64,000 nucleotides of DNA, taken from positions 62,001 to 126,000 of the forward strand of contig JAGXSZ010000023.1 of NCBI GenBank assembly GCA_018333515.1, written 5' to 3'. The DNA comes from Actinomycetota bacterium (GTDB taxonomy: Bacteria > Actinomycetota > Aquicultoria > Aquicultorales > Aquicultoraceae). Each line of letters begins with the position of its first letter. Position 1 is the stretch's first letter. The notes beneath the pieces are model-generated. The model saw only the letters and a list, made by a program, of their open reading frames with translations, had not been told where the DNA came from and ran no database searches. The translations under genes were made by a program, and so were the position numbers. This document shows, piece by piece, positions 6,841 through 16,114 of the stretch.

Positions 6841-7410
6841 TTACTTCGCGGCCTTCTCTAAGACCTCGATTTGAGCCTTAGCCCTAGCCGCGCCTTCACC
6901 TTTGGGCTCCAGCTTTACATAGGCCTTAAAGGACTCGATGGCCTCTTTGTTTTTCCCTTGGGCACTGTAGTATATGCCTAAATTAAAGCGAGCGTTGGCG
7001 TGTTTAGGGTCGAGTTCGATTCCCTTTAACCCCTCCGCGGTCGCCGTCTCAACCTGGCCCGAATAGAAATAGTTGGTCGCCCTGTCAATCCGCACATCGA
7101 CGTTCTTGGGGTCGATTTCGAGCGCCCTCGAATAGGCGTCTATCGCTTTATCGTGTATCTTCTGGCCGTGGTAAGCGTTTCCGAGCGATATCAAGTTAGC
7201 GAGGTCTTTCGGGTTCGCCTCGACGGTCTTTTCCAAAGCCGCAATCCGCGCCGCCGCATTAGCTTGGCTCTGACTCTGAGCCGCCGGAGTGTTTGCGGCC
7301 GGATCCATGACCCCTGTTATCATCGGGATATACGCCAAGATAAACGTGAGAGCAATGAAAACCGCGCCGACCTTCGTAAACGTCTTGACTCTCTTCTTGT
7401 CTAGAAGCAC
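6841..7410 (-). CDS. Membrane-anchored TPR protein
   Basis: This protein of about 189 residues has one N-terminal transmembrane helix (VGAVFIALTFILAYIPMI), a Gln/Ala-rich linker, then about three tetratricopeptide repeats (LISLGNAYHGQKIHDKAIDAY, ATNYFYSGQVETATAEGL, NLGIYYSAQGKNKEAIESF). TPRs bind other proteins; the partner is not known. The GTG at 7410 has AAGGAGAAGG upstream and removes a 12-residue Lys/Arg/Cys-rich leader present in the longest frame. It is co-transcribed with the downstream lactonase-like gene (3-nt gap). Confidence 0.8.
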   Translation of the reverse strand: MLLDKKRVKTFTKVGAVFIALTFILAYIPMITGVMDPAANTPAAQSQSQANAAARIAALEKTVEANPKDLANLISLGNAYHGQKIHDKAIDAYSRALEIDPKNVDVRIDRATNYFYSGQVETATAEGLKGIELDPKHANARFNLGIYYSAQGKNKEAIESFKAYVKLEPKGEGAARAKAQIEVLEKAAK

Positions 7411-7448
7411 TTTCGCCTTCTCCTTACATCTTAATTGCCTAAGCAAGA

Positions 7449-7484
7449 CGGCGGAAACAGCGCACGCTGTTTCCGCCGGTTTTT
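7449..7484. terminator. Strong hairpin between the membrane gene and the TPR gene
   Basis: A 13-bp perfect stem (7449-7461 with 7466-7478) closes on GCAC. The plus-strand side is followed by GTTTTT; the minus side, in the direction of the flanking genes, by TCTTGCTT only. It is probably the terminator of the upstream minus-strand gene, but with the weaker U-tract on that side. Confidence 0.55.
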
Positions 7485-7606
7485 GCTTTCAGCATACTGC
7501 CTGTCACCTTCTAAGTTTAGCAAAGATCGCGCTGAAATTAAACCCATTCGGCGGCAGAATCCACTTATTGTTTGTCGTTCAAATACCCATAAGCGGGTCG
7601 TTCCGC

Positions 7607-8155
7607 CTATGGACTCCCGTCTTTCTTGTCCGGCGGAACCTCTACCGACTGTCCATCGCCCGATAAGTCTCCGGTTGCCGGCACATCGCTCTTGACGTCG
7701 CCCATGCCGCCTTTACCGCCGGGCGGCATAAACCCGTCGGGCGCGGCGCCGGACGGCGTCGTCTCTCCGCCAATATCCGGATGGCCTTGCGGAATGCCCT
7801 GCTGCACCTGGTCTTCGCTTAACGCCGGAGCGCTTTGCCCGCCCTGCGGCATGCCCTGCGCGCCGGGCGCGGTGTTGAACGTCTCGCTCAAACCCGGTGA
7901 CGCCGTGGTCGCGGGCATGAATACCCCGCGGATAAAAAATCCCGCTACAAAAGCGACTACCACAAACGCGACTGTCCACACCAAATCTACGGACTGAGGT
8001 ATCCCAGTCTCGACAGCGGGATTGTCCTGCGCGCCGCCACCGGTGCCGGTAGCTTTGCTCGCCTGCGCTTTCTTAGCGGAACCGCTTTTCTTTTGAGGAG
8101 TTTTCTTCTCACTGGGAGCCTCGACTGGCTGATCCTCAAAGAAATCGTCTCCCAT
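7607..8155 (-). CDS. Single-pass membrane protein, Pro/Gly-rich, unknown function
   Basis: I do not recognise this 182-residue protein. It has a charged, Lys/Ala-rich N-terminus, one transmembrane helix (VDLVWTVAFVVVAFVAGFFI, about 55-74) and a long low-complexity external part rich in Pro, Gly, Gln and Asp. One short motif, LSEDQVQQGIPQGHPDIGG, stands out as possibly conserved. The ATG at 8155 has AAAGGAGGG at good spacing; the longer frame to 8428 lacks support. It lies alone on the minus strand between a 150-bp gap with a hairpin and a 282-bp gap. Confidence 0.6.
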   Translation of the reverse strand: MGDDFFEDQPVEAPSEKKTPQKKSGSAKKAQASKATGTGGGAQDNPAVETGIPQSVDLVWTVAFVVVAFVAGFFIRGVFMPATTASPGLSETFNTAPGAQGMPQGGQSAPALSEDQVQQGIPQGHPDIGGETTPSGAAPDGFMPPGGKGGMGDVKSDVPATGDLSGDGQSVEVPPDKKDGSP

Positions 8156-8437
8156 CGAGTTACCCTCCTTTCTGCTAGCTAAAACAGCATCGGCGCTCAA
8201 CAATCGGCGCCGAGCTATGGGCGGCAAGAAATTTGTGCCGCCAATTTTTAATGATAGCGCCTTGTCGTCAATGAAGCAACTATTTCGAGCCACTTGTGAA
8301 AAAAGTGTACAATATTTCCTTACTGCACAATCGGTAGTTTTCGCAGGTATGCTAGGGCTTTTAAGCGCATGGGATGTGCCCCGCCCAAAAAAAGCGCCCG
8401 TGTCCCGCGCAAACCGCCGCCGAAACATAAATCGCGC

Positions 8438-9796
8438 TTAACCCTCTCGTTCCAGCTTTAGCCGCTTGCGGATAGGCTCGGACTTTTTAAGTATCGCTTG
8501 CTCATCGAGCGTCGCGTAAACGCCATCCCGGTAGAGTATTTTGCCGGCCACCATGGTCAACATCACATTCTCCTGGTTTGCCGTATACACCAGCGCCGAA
8601 TAGGGTTCGCGAGCCGGTGTCTGGTGGCTATGCGACATGTCTACCACCGCTATATCCGCCTGCTTCCCGGGGTCGAGTGAGCCGACCTCATGCTCCATAT
8701 TGATAGCCTCGGCGCCGCCGAGCGTCGCCATGCGGACAAAATCCTCAGCGGTAAAGTCGAAAGAGCCCTTGATACCGCGCTGCAGCAAAACGCCTATCCT
8801 CATCTCATCGAAGATATCCATCGTGTTGTTGCTGGCCGGGCTGTCGGTGCCGAGGCCCACCTTGAGGTTGCGCTGTGCGAAACCGGGAAGCGGCGCAATC
8901 CCCATTCCGAGCTTGGCGTTGCAGCGCGGGCAGTGCGCGACCGCGACATTATATTTCTTCAAAATATCGATGTCGGCCTCGTTGACTTGAACGCAATGTA
9001 CCGCCAGCACTTCACCGCCGTCGAAGACGCCCCACTCCTCCAAATACTTCACCGGGCTCACACCGGTAGGCTGCCACAAAATATCACCCCAGCCGACCAA
9101 GTCCCAATATTCGTTTGGCAGAACACCCGAGCCGAACTTTACAAAATCGTACTCCGCTTTGGAGCCGGCGAGGTGGGTGCAGATCTTAAGCTTGTTCCGG
9201 CGCGCCCATTCGGACGCCTTCTTATAGAGCGGCGGTGAGACGGTGTATGGCGAATGCGGCGCGAGCCCTATGGTGAGGTTGGTCCCGGATACCTTATCGG
9301 CCCACCGGGCGATAGTCTTTTCGGCTTCAGCGATTATCTCGGGCACCTTGGTGTGGTCCATGTCGGCCACCTCGTAATAGATGAGCCCCCGCAGGCCGGC
9401 GTCTTTTGCGGCCCGTAAACTCGCGCCGGAGCCGGTGATATCGGCGATAGTCGTAATGCCCGACTGGAGCGACTCGAGCGCGCCGATATATGCCGAGAGT
9501 TCCCAATCACCTTTCCTTAAGGCTCCGCTCTTCTTGGTCAACTGTATCTTCCAATCCGCGTAGCTCAAGTCGTCCAAGAGCCCCCGGAAGATGCTATATT
9601 CCAAATGCGTGTGGAGGTCGACGAAGCCCGGCAAGATTATCGCCTTGCCGAAATCGACTACTTCCTCGTCTGGAAATTTGCCCAAGAGACGCTTGTACTT
9701 GCCGACGGCTTTTATCTTCGAGCCCTCGACTACGACCGCCCCGTCTTCAATCGGTTTCTTGCTTATCGGTAGTACCCATTGCGCTTTTAAAAGCAT
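8438..9796 (-). CDS. Amidohydrolase (chlorohydrolase/deaminase family)
   Basis: This is a metal-dependent hydrolase of the amidohydrolase superfamily, subgroup of SAH/MTA deaminases, 452 residues. The metal and catalytic positions are visible: His62/His64 in LPGFVDLHTHLE, His181 in APHSPYTVSP, His208 in CTHLAG, His267 in AVHCVQ and Asp318 in GTDSPASN. FVDLHTHLE plus YADW (79-82) also resemble aminofutalosine deaminase (MqnX), and the next genes upstream make a polyprenyl diphosphate. A role in futalosine-route menaquinone synthesis is thus possible but unproven. The start has GAGGTGAGG just upstream. Confidence 0.8.
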   Translation of the reverse strand: MLLKAQWVLPISKKPIEDGAVVVEGSKIKAVGKYKRLLGKFPDEEVVDFGKAIILPGFVDLHTHLEYSIFRGLLDDLSYADWKIQLTKKSGALRKGDWELSAYIGALESLQSGITTIADITGSGASLRAAKDAGLRGLIYYEVADMDHTKVPEIIAEAEKTIARWADKVSGTNLTIGLAPHSPYTVSPPLYKKASEWARRNKLKICTHLAGSKAEYDFVKFGSGVLPNEYWDLVGWGDILWQPTGVSPVKYLEEWGVFDGGEVLAVHCVQVNEADIDILKKYNVAVAHCPRCNAKLGMGIAPLPGFAQRNLKVGLGTDSPASNNTMDIFDEMRIGVLLQRGIKGSFDFTAEDFVRMATLGGAEAINMEHEVGSLDPGKQADIAVVDMSHSHQTPAREPYSALVYTANQENVMLTMVAGKILYRDGVYATLDEQAILKKSEPIRKRLKLEREG

Positions 9797-9854
9797 GCCT
9801 CACCTCTATAGTTGACTATTATCGGTTCACAATTGATACCGGATAGCGCCTCCT

Positions 9855-9905
9855 CGTAGCTCAGGGCTTTAGCCCTGACAATCAGCCCTAAAGAGCTGAG
9901 CTACG
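9855..9905. repeat. Copy 2 of the interspersed hairpin repeat
   Basis: Two arms beginning CGTAGCTCAG and ending CTGAGCTACG face each other; each arm carries its own small CTTTAG-centred hairpin. It lies between the prenyl synthase stop and the amidohydrolase start. It is the same element as 58410-58480 and, in half, 2555-2580. Confidence 0.8.
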
Positions 9906-9917
9906 CTTCCGTCCACG

Positions 9918-10883
9918 CTAGTGGTACCTGTCGACGACAAACTCGCCGATACCGGTAAAGACCGCTACCGCCTCGGCGTTGGTCAACTCGCCGAGCGCGC
10001 GAATCGCATCGTCTACGTAGGAACGCGCCGTCTCTTTCGTCCTCGTTATCGCGTCGCTCCGCCCGATAAGCGAAATCGCTTCGCGCACCTCTTCGTCGCT
10101 CGGGTTTTGCGTCGCGACGAGTTCGGCAAAGCGGCTGTCGCGGCCAAAATACTCCAGGGCGTAGAGTACCGGTACCGTCACCGTGCCGTCGCGTACGTCG
10201 ACCCCGAGCGCTTTTCCGGTTTCCGCGCCGCCCGCCACATCGAGCACGTCGTCATATATCTGAAAAGCCACGCCGAGGTTCTCGCCGTAGCGTGAGAGCG
10301 CGTCGATTTCAGCGGCGGGCGCCCCCGACAAGTAAGAGCCGGCTTGGCAGCACGCCGTAAAAAGCGCCGCCGTCTTGCGCTTCGCCTTCCGCAAATAATC
10401 ATCGAACGATTGCTCGACGACATGCGCCGTCACCATTTGGTCGAATTCGCCAAGCGTCAAATCGAGCGCCGCTTTTACCATTATCTCGACCGAGCGCATC
10501 TCCGATCGCGCCAATATCTTGAACGCCGTCGCAAAGAGAAAATCCCCGGCCGCTACGGCAGTGCGTTCCCCCCACAACGAGTACACCGTCGGAAAACCCC
10601 GTCGTGTCTTGGCGTCGTCCAAGATGTCGTCGTGGATGAGCGACGCCATGTGGATAAGTTCCGAGGCGACCGCGGCAGGCAAAAACGCCTTAAGGTCGTA
10701 TGCGCCGACCATCCCGGAGATCAAAACGAGCGCCGGGCGGAGCCTTTTGCCGCCGGCTTTGAGGGTGGCTGTGGACGCCTCTGCCAGAACACCGTCGGCC
10801 GCCGAAACCGCCTTGTTGAGTTCATTTTCGACCACCGCCAAATCTTGAAGAATATGCGGCGGAATCGGGTAGGTTTTACTCAT
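9918..10883 (-). CDS. Long-chain polyprenyl diphosphate synthase, catalytic subunit (HepT-like)
   Basis: This trans-isoprenyl diphosphate synthase of 321 residues would add isopentenyl units to make the side chain of menaquinone. Both Asp-rich motifs are intact: DDILDD (85-90) and DDVLD (211-215), with GGKRLRP (45-50) before the first. The ATG at 10883 overlaps the stop of the upstream partner gene by 8 nt (ATGAGTAA), which points to translational coupling and a two-subunit enzyme. Product length cannot be read from the sequence alone. Confidence 0.88.
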   Translation of the reverse strand: MSKTYPIPPHILQDLAVVENELNKAVSAADGVLAEASTATLKAGGKRLRPALVLISGMVGAYDLKAFLPAAVASELIHMASLIHDDILDDAKTRRGFPTVYSLWGERTAVAAGDFLFATAFKILARSEMRSVEIMVKAALDLTLGEFDQMVTAHVVEQSFDDYLRKAKRKTAALFTACCQAGSYLSGAPAAEIDALSRYGENLGVAFQIYDDVLDVAGGAETGKALGVDVRDGTVTVPVLYALEYFGRDSRFAELVATQNPSDEEVREAISLIGRSDAITRTKETARSYVDDAIRALGELTNAEAVAVFTGIGEFVVDRYH

Positions 10884-11592
10884 AGGCAAGCCCTTCGAGC
10901 AAGCGCGACAGGGGTAACGGGAAAGCGGCGAGACCCAAGAATGCGCGCGCCCTAAGCTCCGCCAAAGACTCACCGCCCCGCGGTTTGCCGCCGACCTTCT
11001 CGCCGTTTTCGTCGCTGAGCACCGCCTCATCGATGCGACTCAAAGCCTCGGCGTAAACGTCGAGCGGAGCTAGTACCGAGGCCGGGCAATCCGATAACAG
11101 GGCCCCTATGGCCACCGCGGCCTTAAAGAGGCTCGCGTGTTTACCGCCGGCCGCACCGTCGTCGACGTCCGGCTCGCGTCTACGAACATGCTCGGCCGCC
11201 ACATCCGCTATCGCCTGGACCATGTACTCGATTACCCTGCCATTGTCGAGCGCGCCGGCGACAAATATGGCGCGCGCGTAAAAATAGTCCGCGCTTATGA
11301 GGCGAAATGCCTGCCGACCGTCCGCGATGTTTACTTCATCGGGATAATGCGCCGCCACCGCCATGCGCAACAGCTCGAGCCCGGCGCCGGCCGGGACCAG
11401 CTCATCCGAACGGTATCTCCCCATGCTAGCCGTGACAAAGAGCAATGCCGCGACCGGCGTATCGATTATTGAACGCTCCGCTTCCGCCAGCAGCCGGTGG
11501 TCGGAGAAAGCATAGACCGCGAGGCGCTCTTTCGTCTCATCGAGGTCCGATTTTATCTTATTGGCCATGGCGTCCGATTTTTGGGTCTCCAT
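10876..11592 (-). CDS. Prenyl synthase-like partner without DDxxD (HepS-like)
   Basis: This 238-residue protein is not obvious at first. It keeps echoes of a prenyl synthase: ISADYFYARAIFVAGALDNG resembles the GDFLFARA segment, and KHASLFKAAVAIGALLSD resembles the KTAALF segment. Both Asp-rich catalytic motifs are missing. Non-catalytic small subunits of heptaprenyl/hexaprenyl synthases (HepS) are known to pair with a catalytic subunit, and the 8-nt overlap with the HepT-like gene supports this. The start at 11592 lacks a clear ribosome site; an ATG eight codons later (MANKIK) is an alternative. Confidence 0.65.
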   Translation of the reverse strand: METQKSDAMANKIKSDLDETKERLAVYAFSDHRLLAEAERSIIDTPVAALLFVTASMGRYRSDELVPAGAGLELLRMAVAAHYPDEVNIADGRQAFRLISADYFYARAIFVAGALDNGRVIEYMVQAIADVAAEHVRRREPDVDDGAAGGKHASLFKAAVAIGALLSDCPASVLAPLDVYAEALSRIDEAVLSDENGEKVGGKPRGGESLAELRARAFLGLAAFPLPLSRLLEGLAYE

Positions 11593-11719
11593 ATCTATTC
11601 AAGAATACAGGAGCGCGCAGCCATAATCCAGCGGATATCAAGGGTCAATCGTGGGGTAAAATAGTTCTCGGTGCAAATAAGGACATGGGGCGCAGTGTCG
11701 CGGCGGCTACCCGTTGGCG

Positions 11720-12352
11720 CTATCGCTTCTGCAGATAATACGAGAGTATCTGCAGCTCGACCGAGAGATCGACCTGGCGGAGGACGACCCCGTCGGGGAC
11801 GTCGATGGTTATAGGCGCGAAATTGATTATCGCGCGCACCCCGGCTTCGACCATCTTGTTGGCCACACCCTGGGCGGACGGCGCCTGGGTGGCGATTATG
11901 CCGATATCGACACCGCCGGGAAGGTTGCGCGCAAAATCATTGATCTCATTGATATGTTGGACTTGAAGACCGTCGACTTTCTTGCCGATTATCGCCGGGT
12001 CACGGTCGAACGCGCCTACCACCTTAAAGCCTTTTTGCGAAAAACCCTGGTACCCGACGAGCGCGCCGCCTAATCTGCCAAGACCTACTATGATGACGGT
12101 ACGGTCGCGCAATAACCCGAGCCATTTCGAGACCTCGTTTACGAGCTGGTCTACCTCATAGCCCACGCCGCGCGTGCCGAACTCGCCGAGGTACGAGAGG
12201 TCTTTGCGAAGCTGGGCGGCGTTGGTCCCGGCTATCTGGGCCAAGCCCTCCGAGGATACTATCCGTTCCCCTTTATTCGCCAGCATTACGAGGGAGCGCA
12301 AATACACGGGCAAGCGTGCTATTGTCGTTTGGGGTAATTTATGTTTTTTCAC
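11720..12352 (-). CDS. rex: Redox-sensing transcriptional repressor Rex
   Basis: Rex senses the NADH/NAD+ ratio and represses fermentation and respiration genes. The 210-residue protein has the N-terminal winged helix (PQTTIARLPVYLRSL, SSEGLAQIAG, QLRKDLSYLGEFGTRGVGY, residues 7-66) and a Rossmann domain with GLGRLGGAL (90-98) and FDRDPAIIGKKVDG. The C-terminal helix SVELQILSYYLQ swaps between monomers in known structures. Rex is typical of Gram-positive and related phyla. Its own promoter region has an inverted repeat at 12392-12407. Confidence 0.95.
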   Translation of the reverse strand: MKKHKLPQTTIARLPVYLRSLVMLANKGERIVSSEGLAQIAGTNAAQLRKDLSYLGEFGTRGVGYEVDQLVNEVSKWLGLLRDRTVIIVGLGRLGGALVGYQGFSQKGFKVVGAFDRDPAIIGKKVDGLQVQHINEINDFARNLPGGVDIGIIATQAPSAQGVANKMVEAGVRAIINFAPITIDVPDGVVLRQVDLSVELQILSYYLQKR

Positions 12353-12391
12353 GCTTTTCGTCTGCTCCTATCGGTCGAGATGCTCTTTCGC

Positions 12392-12407
12392 TCACAATAC
12401 TTTGTGA
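12392..12407. promoter_or_regulatory. Inverted repeat upstream of rex
   Basis: TCACAA-TACT-TTGTGA lies 40 bp upstream of the rex start. The half-sites resemble Rex boxes but face outward compared with the canonical TTGTGA...TCACAA order, so binding by Rex itself is doubtful. Confidence 0.35.
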
Positions 12408-12566
12408 TTATGAGAACTTTCTCTTGAATTCTACCTAACAGACGCGCGTTTGTCTACGGCAAACATAATTCTGTAGTTTCGAATCAATTCACTGCTTATT
12501 AAGGCCGTAGTCCGCCGGGGTCGCCATAGAGACGTCGGGGTTGCGCGAGATATAGTTACTTTGGGG

Positions 12567-14588
12567 CTACTTTGCCGGCTCCTGAAGCGCGGCTTTGGCT
12601 TCGGCATCGTCGGGCTTGACGGCTAAGAGCCTCTCATACGCGGCCCTGGCCTTCTCGCTCTCGCCAACGGCCTTTTGGCCCTGGGCCAAGAGACGAAGAC
12701 CGGTCTCATTGCCCGGCTCGACCTTTAAAACGAAATCGAGAAGCTCGATGGACTCGACATGTTTTGCCCTGTAGTTATATATGTTGGCAAGGAGCAAGCG
12801 CGCCGAGAACGCGTTCGGCCTGATAGCTATGGCCCTCATAAGCTCTTGCTCAGCGAGATCGAGTGCGGGGTCGTCCGGAGTCGACGCGATTTTACTGTAA
12901 GCGCTCGCCAGGAATATATAGTGGTCCGCTTCGAGCGGCTCCTGGAATACTCCTTCTTCATATATCGCTATCGCCTTGTCGAGTATGCTTCTATTGTTCG
13001 GAGACATTCCCAGTTGCTCGAGGAACATGCCGTACCCATCGTAATACCTGCCGTTTTTATAAAGGATAATCGCTTTTTCGAAGCAGGCAATCGCTTCATT
13101 GTATTGACCGTTGCCGGCCGACTTAAGCGCGTTCGCGTAATGGAAATCGGCGACGTACATCGTCACGCCGAAATATGCCGAGACGAGCGCGACGAGCGCG
13201 AGGGCGCCCATAGCGGCCTTCGAATAGATGTCGCTGTTTGTCCGGGGTACAATCGCGGCGACCCTAACCTTGCCCACAGAAGCCATCAGCGCCCCCATGA
13301 TGAGCCAGAAGATCGTGGTGCTGCCCGATATGCTGACACCGAAAGCAAGGTGCACCAAATAGCCGACGATCGCCGCGGTCAGGCCGGCGTAGACCAGGCG
13401 CTCCTCGCTATCGCGCTTTCGCAGATAGCGCACGCTTAAAACCACGACAAGCACAAAGAACAGCAGGAACAGCAGGGTCGCCGGTATGCCGACGCCCGCC
13501 GCGAGCTGGATTATCCAGTTGTGCGCATTGTCCGCAACAGAACGCCCGGCGTTCATCCGCACATACTCGAACGTCTCATAGCGCTCCGAGCCGAGCCTGA
13601 AAGTGTCGGGGCCGAGACCGAGAATCGGGTCTTCCTCGACCATGCTCCAACCGGCCTTCCATATCTCGAGACGAGAACCCGCGCTCCCCTCGGTTATCTG
13701 GGTCATCGACTGGACGCGCTTGACCAGGTTCATGACCTCGTGGCCGGCGACCGCGGAATAACCCGCGATGACCAGGAAAATCCCTATAAACGCCGCGCCG
13801 ACGAAGATGAGCTTTTTTGGCCGCGCGATAATCGCCTTGGCCGCGACGACCGCGAAGAACAGGAATGCGACCGCGGCGCCAACCCACGCACCGCGCGTGA
13901 ACGCGGTCAAAAGGCAGAGCAATATCAAAAAGAGGCTCGCGCCCATCAGCAGGTTGCCTTTGAGGTCTTTTGCCCGCAAGAATTCCGCGAGCGCGATAGG
14001 TGTGACGATAACGAGGAAGCCGCCTAACAGATTGGGATTGCCAAAGGTGGAAAAGCTCCGCCTCTCCTCGAAGGGGAGCGTCGCCCAGCTGAAAACATCA
14101 AGGCCCATATACTGCATGACGCCGTAGAACGCGACGACCGCCCCGGTATAGGTCAAGGTCTTGCTCAGTGCGGACAGCCGGTCGAAACCGCGGAAGGTCT
14201 GCAACGCCAGCAGGTAGAGGATGCCGTAATTTAGAAAGGTCAGCAGACCCTCGTAGCGCTTGAACTTGCCGTGAACCGCCGTCGGAAAGTGTATCGAGGT
14301 CACGGTTGAGACAAAGACGAGCAGCAAAAAGCCGACGAGGACAAAATCGAGTTTGGTCCAGCGAAACTCGGGGTCGCGCGCGGTGAGCATCTTCCCGACC
14401 CAAAACGCCAGCGCCGCCAGGGTGAGCAGTCGCAGCGTGAATATCTTGGCGATATCGAACTGATCGAAGGTTATACGCGACATCGCGAGCGGCAGCGTAA
14501 TCGCTATCGCTAAAAAGCTGTAAAATACCCATGTGTCCAACTGTGCGGGAAGAGGGGCTTGGCCTACTTTTTTTCTGTTCTTGCTCAT
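12567..14588 (-). CDS. O-antigen ligase-like membrane protein with C-terminal TPRs
   Basis: This is a polytopic protein of 673 residues. About 12 transmembrane helices and a Wzy/WaaL-type periplasmic loop containing SVADNAHNWIIQLAAGVG (about 350-367) suggest ligation or polymerisation of lipid-linked glycans outside the membrane. From about 490 to the end it carries at least four TPRs (EAIACFEKAIILYKNG, AEQELMRAIAIRPNAF, ESIELLDFVLKVEPGN, KARAAYERLLAVKPDD). Such fusions occur in cell-surface glycosylation loci. It is the distal gene of the minus-strand run starting with the glycosylphosphotransferase. Confidence 0.85.
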   Translation of the reverse strand: MSKNRKKVGQAPLPAQLDTWVFYSFLAIAITLPLAMSRITFDQFDIAKIFTLRLLTLAALAFWVGKMLTARDPEFRWTKLDFVLVGFLLLVFVSTVTSIHFPTAVHGKFKRYEGLLTFLNYGILYLLALQTFRGFDRLSALSKTLTYTGAVVAFYGVMQYMGLDVFSWATLPFEERRSFSTFGNPNLLGGFLVIVTPIALAEFLRAKDLKGNLLMGASLFLILLCLLTAFTRGAWVGAAVAFLFFAVVAAKAIIARPKKLIFVGAAFIGIFLVIAGYSAVAGHEVMNLVKRVQSMTQITEGSAGSRLEIWKAGWSMVEEDPILGLGPDTFRLGSERYETFEYVRMNAGRSVADNAHNWIIQLAAGVGIPATLLFLLFFVLVVVLSVRYLRKRDSEERLVYAGLTAAIVGYLVHLAFGVSISGSTTIFWLIMGALMASVGKVRVAAIVPRTNSDIYSKAAMGALALVALVSAYFGVTMYVADFHYANALKSAGNGQYNEAIACFEKAIILYKNGRYYDGYGMFLEQLGMSPNNRSILDKAIAIYEEGVFQEPLEADHYIFLASAYSKIASTPDDPALDLAEQELMRAIAIRPNAFSARLLLANIYNYRAKHVESIELLDFVLKVEPGNETGLRLLAQGQKAVGESEKARAAYERLLAVKPDDAEAKAALQEPAK

Positions 14589-14735
14589 ACTCTAACCTGT
14601 GCTCCTGTATCGTTTAAGTCAAGTAATTCGCGGTGGATACGCGACGCCGGTCACGGCTACCGCAAGGGCCGTCGGCCGACATCTTTAACATACCATTAAG
14701 CGTTATCGCAGTCTAGAAGAAGCCTAGTCCGGCGT

Positions 14736-16097
14736 CTACCGCGCGCCGCGCCCCGTCAACAGCACCTTTACCGTCTCCAGGGCAATCTTCAAATCCAGGA
14801 ATAACGACTGGTGATAGATGTAGATGAGGTCGTACTTGAGCTTGTTCCGCGGGTTCGTCGTATAACTGCCGTTTATCTGGGCCAGGCCGGTCACGCCCGG
14901 CTTTACCTTGAAGCGCTCGCCGTAGCCCGATATCTCCTCTTTGAACCGCTCGACGAAGAACGGGCGCTCGGGCCGCGGGCCGACAAAGCTCATCTCGCCT
15001 TTTAGAATATTTATGAGCTGCGCGAACTCGTCGATTCGATATCTTCTCAGAAAGCGCCCGACCGGCGTAATCCGGGGGTCGTCTTCGGTCGCGAACACCG
15101 GCCCGGACACGGCCTCGGCATTCTCGACCATCGTGCGAAACTTGTAGACATCAAAGGGTTTCTCGCGCTTGCCTACGCGAACCTGTTTGTAGATGAGCGG
15201 CCCGGGCGATGAGAGCTTCACCGCGATTGCCGCGACGAGCATTACCGGCGAGGCGACGACGAGCGCGGCGACCGCCCCGGCAATGTCTAAGAGCCGCTTG
15301 AGCGCGTAGACCCAGTCCGGCGCCGGCTCTCTGGTCAGCTGTACGAGCGGTATGTCGCTTATAAGGGTGTGGTCGACCCGGCCTATGTAGATCTCGTAAA
15401 GCTCCGGTATCACCTCGAGCTTTACGTCCGTCGCCGACGAGTACGCCAGCTCCTCGAGCATCTCGCGGTGGGCGACGGGTGACGTTATAATGACGCGATC
15501 GACTCCGCGCGAACGGATCAGCGGCACCAGGTCATCGAGCGTCCCTAAAACCTCGACGCCCTCGAACGCTTGCCCGACATGGCCGGAATCCGGACATATC
15601 GTTCCGATTACCTCATATCCCCAGGCCGACCGGGATTGGAGTTCGTTTACGACTTCGAAAGCGGGCTCGCCGTGGCCGACTATGAGGACGCGCTGCGTGG
15701 GCCACTTTATCTTCAGCGCCCTAGTCGCCGCGAAACGCCAGCCGCTCAGCAGAATAATCTGGAGCAGCCACGAGATGATAAATACCGGACGCGGGAACGA
15801 GAAAAACCCGCTGAAGAAGGTCAAGAAGACGTTGAGGACGAGCGCGAGGGTCACCGCTTTGGTTACGCCCGCGACGATATCCCAGCCGTCGCCGGCCGTC
15901 TCGACATCGTAGAGGTCGTAGATGTATAGCGCGACGATGCTTACAATCGTGATAAAGACGGCGAGGCTCGTATACGCCTGGAAATTAAAGTACGGCAGTT
16001 TCCCTGCGAAACGGATTAGAAACGCTCCGATAATGGCGAGGTTGATGATGAGTATGTCGTTTAAGATAGAGAACAGAACCCATTGGCGTCTATTCAT
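14736..16097 (-). CDS. Polyprenyl-phosphate glycosylphosphotransferase (WbaP/CpsE family)
   Basis: This enzyme starts a glycan by moving a sugar-1-phosphate onto undecaprenyl phosphate. The 453-residue protein has the full domain order: four to five N-terminal helices, a Rossmann-like middle (RVLIVGHGEPAFEVVNEL), one more helix, then the C-terminal sugar transferase domain (from about 265) with KRLLDIAGA, FDVYKFRTMVENAE, RRYRIDEFAQLINILKGEMSF and VGPRPERPFF. The Tyr/Arg/Asp-rich DE motif is intact. The sugar cannot be read; glucose, galactose and mannose versions exist. Confidence 0.92.
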   Translation of the reverse strand: MNRRQWVLFSILNDILIINLAIIGAFLIRFAGKLPYFNFQAYTSLAVFITIVSIVALYIYDLYDVETAGDGWDIVAGVTKAVTLALVLNVFLTFFSGFFSFPRPVFIISWLLQIILLSGWRFAATRALKIKWPTQRVLIVGHGEPAFEVVNELQSRSAWGYEVIGTICPDSGHVGQAFEGVEVLGTLDDLVPLIRSRGVDRVIITSPVAHREMLEELAYSSATDVKLEVIPELYEIYIGRVDHTLISDIPLVQLTREPAPDWVYALKRLLDIAGAVAALVVASPVMLVAAIAVKLSSPGPLIYKQVRVGKREKPFDVYKFRTMVENAEAVSGPVFATEDDPRITPVGRFLRRYRIDEFAQLINILKGEMSFVGPRPERPFFVERFKEEISGYGERFKVKPGVTGLAQINGSYTTNPRNKLKYDLIYIYHQSLFLDLKIALETVKVLLTGRGAR

Positions 16098-16114
16098 TTC
16101 GCCGCGTTTCTCCT

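Noticed and set aside
8387-8410. Terminator after the amidohydrolase gene
   Set aside because: There is a T7 run on the minus strand, but the preceding GC-rich stretch does not fold into a convincing stem.
12392-12407. Rex autoregulatory box
   Set aside because: The half-sites are in the wrong orientation for the canonical Rex site; listed only as an inverted repeat.
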